Shown here piece after piece: positions 6,164 to 6,274 of a stretch of 6,274 bases of DNA (the first letter of the stretch is position 1; the number at the start of each line of letters is the position of its first letter). The position numbers and the translations under genes were made by a program. The DNA lies in NCBI GenBank assembly GCA_020253895.1, contig JADDKG010000415.1:1-6274 (forward strand), given 5' to 3'. Origin of the DNA: Rubrobacter sp. (lineage in GTDB: Bacteria; Actinomycetota; Rubrobacteria; Rubrobacterales; Rubrobacteraceae). Below the pieces are notes generated by a model. That model searched no databases. It worked only from the letters and a program-made list of their open reading frames with translations, and had not been told where the DNA came from.

Positions 6164-6274
6164 CTAGCCTATGGCTATATCCTCCTCGGGCAACCTGTAG
6201 CGCGGTGCACTCTGGCGGACGGCGAGGGCCACGACGATGGTGATCGGGCCGATCCTGCCGAAGAACATCACGGC
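6164..6274 (-). CDS. TrkH/KtrB-family K+ uptake channel, C-terminal 36 residues
   Basis: Membrane subunit of a Trk/Ktr potassium uptake system. The visible tail reads AVMFFGRIGPITIVVALAVR, then basic and acidic residues ending YRLPEEDIAIG and TAG at 6166-6164. The MFFGRIGP(I/L)T motif is typical of the last transmembrane helix of TrkH/KtrB proteins, and the tail after it ends as full-length members do, so the C-terminus looks complete. The rest lies beyond the right edge. It shares strand with, and is 20 bases from, the kdpD-like gene, which suggests one transcript. Confidence 0.8.
   Translation of the reverse strand, partial: AVMFFGRIGPITIVVALAVRQSAPRYRLPEEDIAIG

Noticed and set aside
1..6274. 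CRISPR array, tRNA or rRNA gene, toxin-antitoxin or other defence module
   Set aside because: I found no regularly spaced repeats, no cloverleaf-like or rRNA-like sequence, and no further small ORF with recognisable toxin or antitoxin features on either strand.

Overview
This window is GC-rich actinobacterial-type DNA, and a Rubrobacter-like host is my best guess. The guess rests on protein style, high GC and gene content, not on a marker gene. Every chromosomal gene reads on the minus strand. From right to left in transcription order there is the last 36 codons of a TrkH/KtrB-type K+ uptake channel (6274-6164), then, 20 bases on, a short KdpD-like protein (6143-5013) that keeps the KdpD N-terminal domain and a universal stress protein (USP) domain but has no membrane segments or histidine kinase. 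Next come about 2.1 kb of insertion-sequence wreckage (about 5012-2919), a heavily damaged 5'-nucleotidase/SoxB-like metallophosphatase pseudogene (about 2921-1392), and the first 385 codons of a CPA2-type cation/proton antiporter that runs off the left edge (1157-1).

The insertion block is a mosaic. A nearly full-length IS982-family element lies on the plus strand (about 2922-3925), with recognisable terminal inverted repeats and all three DDE residues, but two frameshifts break its transposase. Its right end cuts an IS110-family transposase on the minus strand (4357-3920), which keeps its four RuvC-like acidic residues and loses its C-terminal half. The roughly 270 non-coding bases upstream of that transposase are where IS110-group elements encode their bridge RNA, and they contain several perfect inverted repeats. 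Beyond them lies the 5' third of a second, older IS982 copy in the opposite orientation (about 5012-4632), whose outer end abuts the stop codon of the kdpD-like gene. The inferred order is old IS982 copy, then IS110 next to or into it, then the younger IS982 copy into or beside the IS110, with loss of intervening DNA.

The intact genes suggest a K+/cation homeostasis neighbourhood: a K+ uptake channel co-transcribed with a nucleotide-binding, USP-containing partner, plus a monovalent cation/H+ antiporter. The metallophosphatase between them is dead; it has lost its 5' end at the insertion block and carries a nonsense codon, several frameshifts and a probable internal deletion. I see no tRNA, rRNA, CRISPR array or convincing target-site duplication. 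The most interesting leads are the IS110 left-end RNA region, the hairpin that buries the IS982 transposase ribosome binding site, and the near-match of the short KdpD to the c-di-AMP-binding motif of KdpD USP domains.
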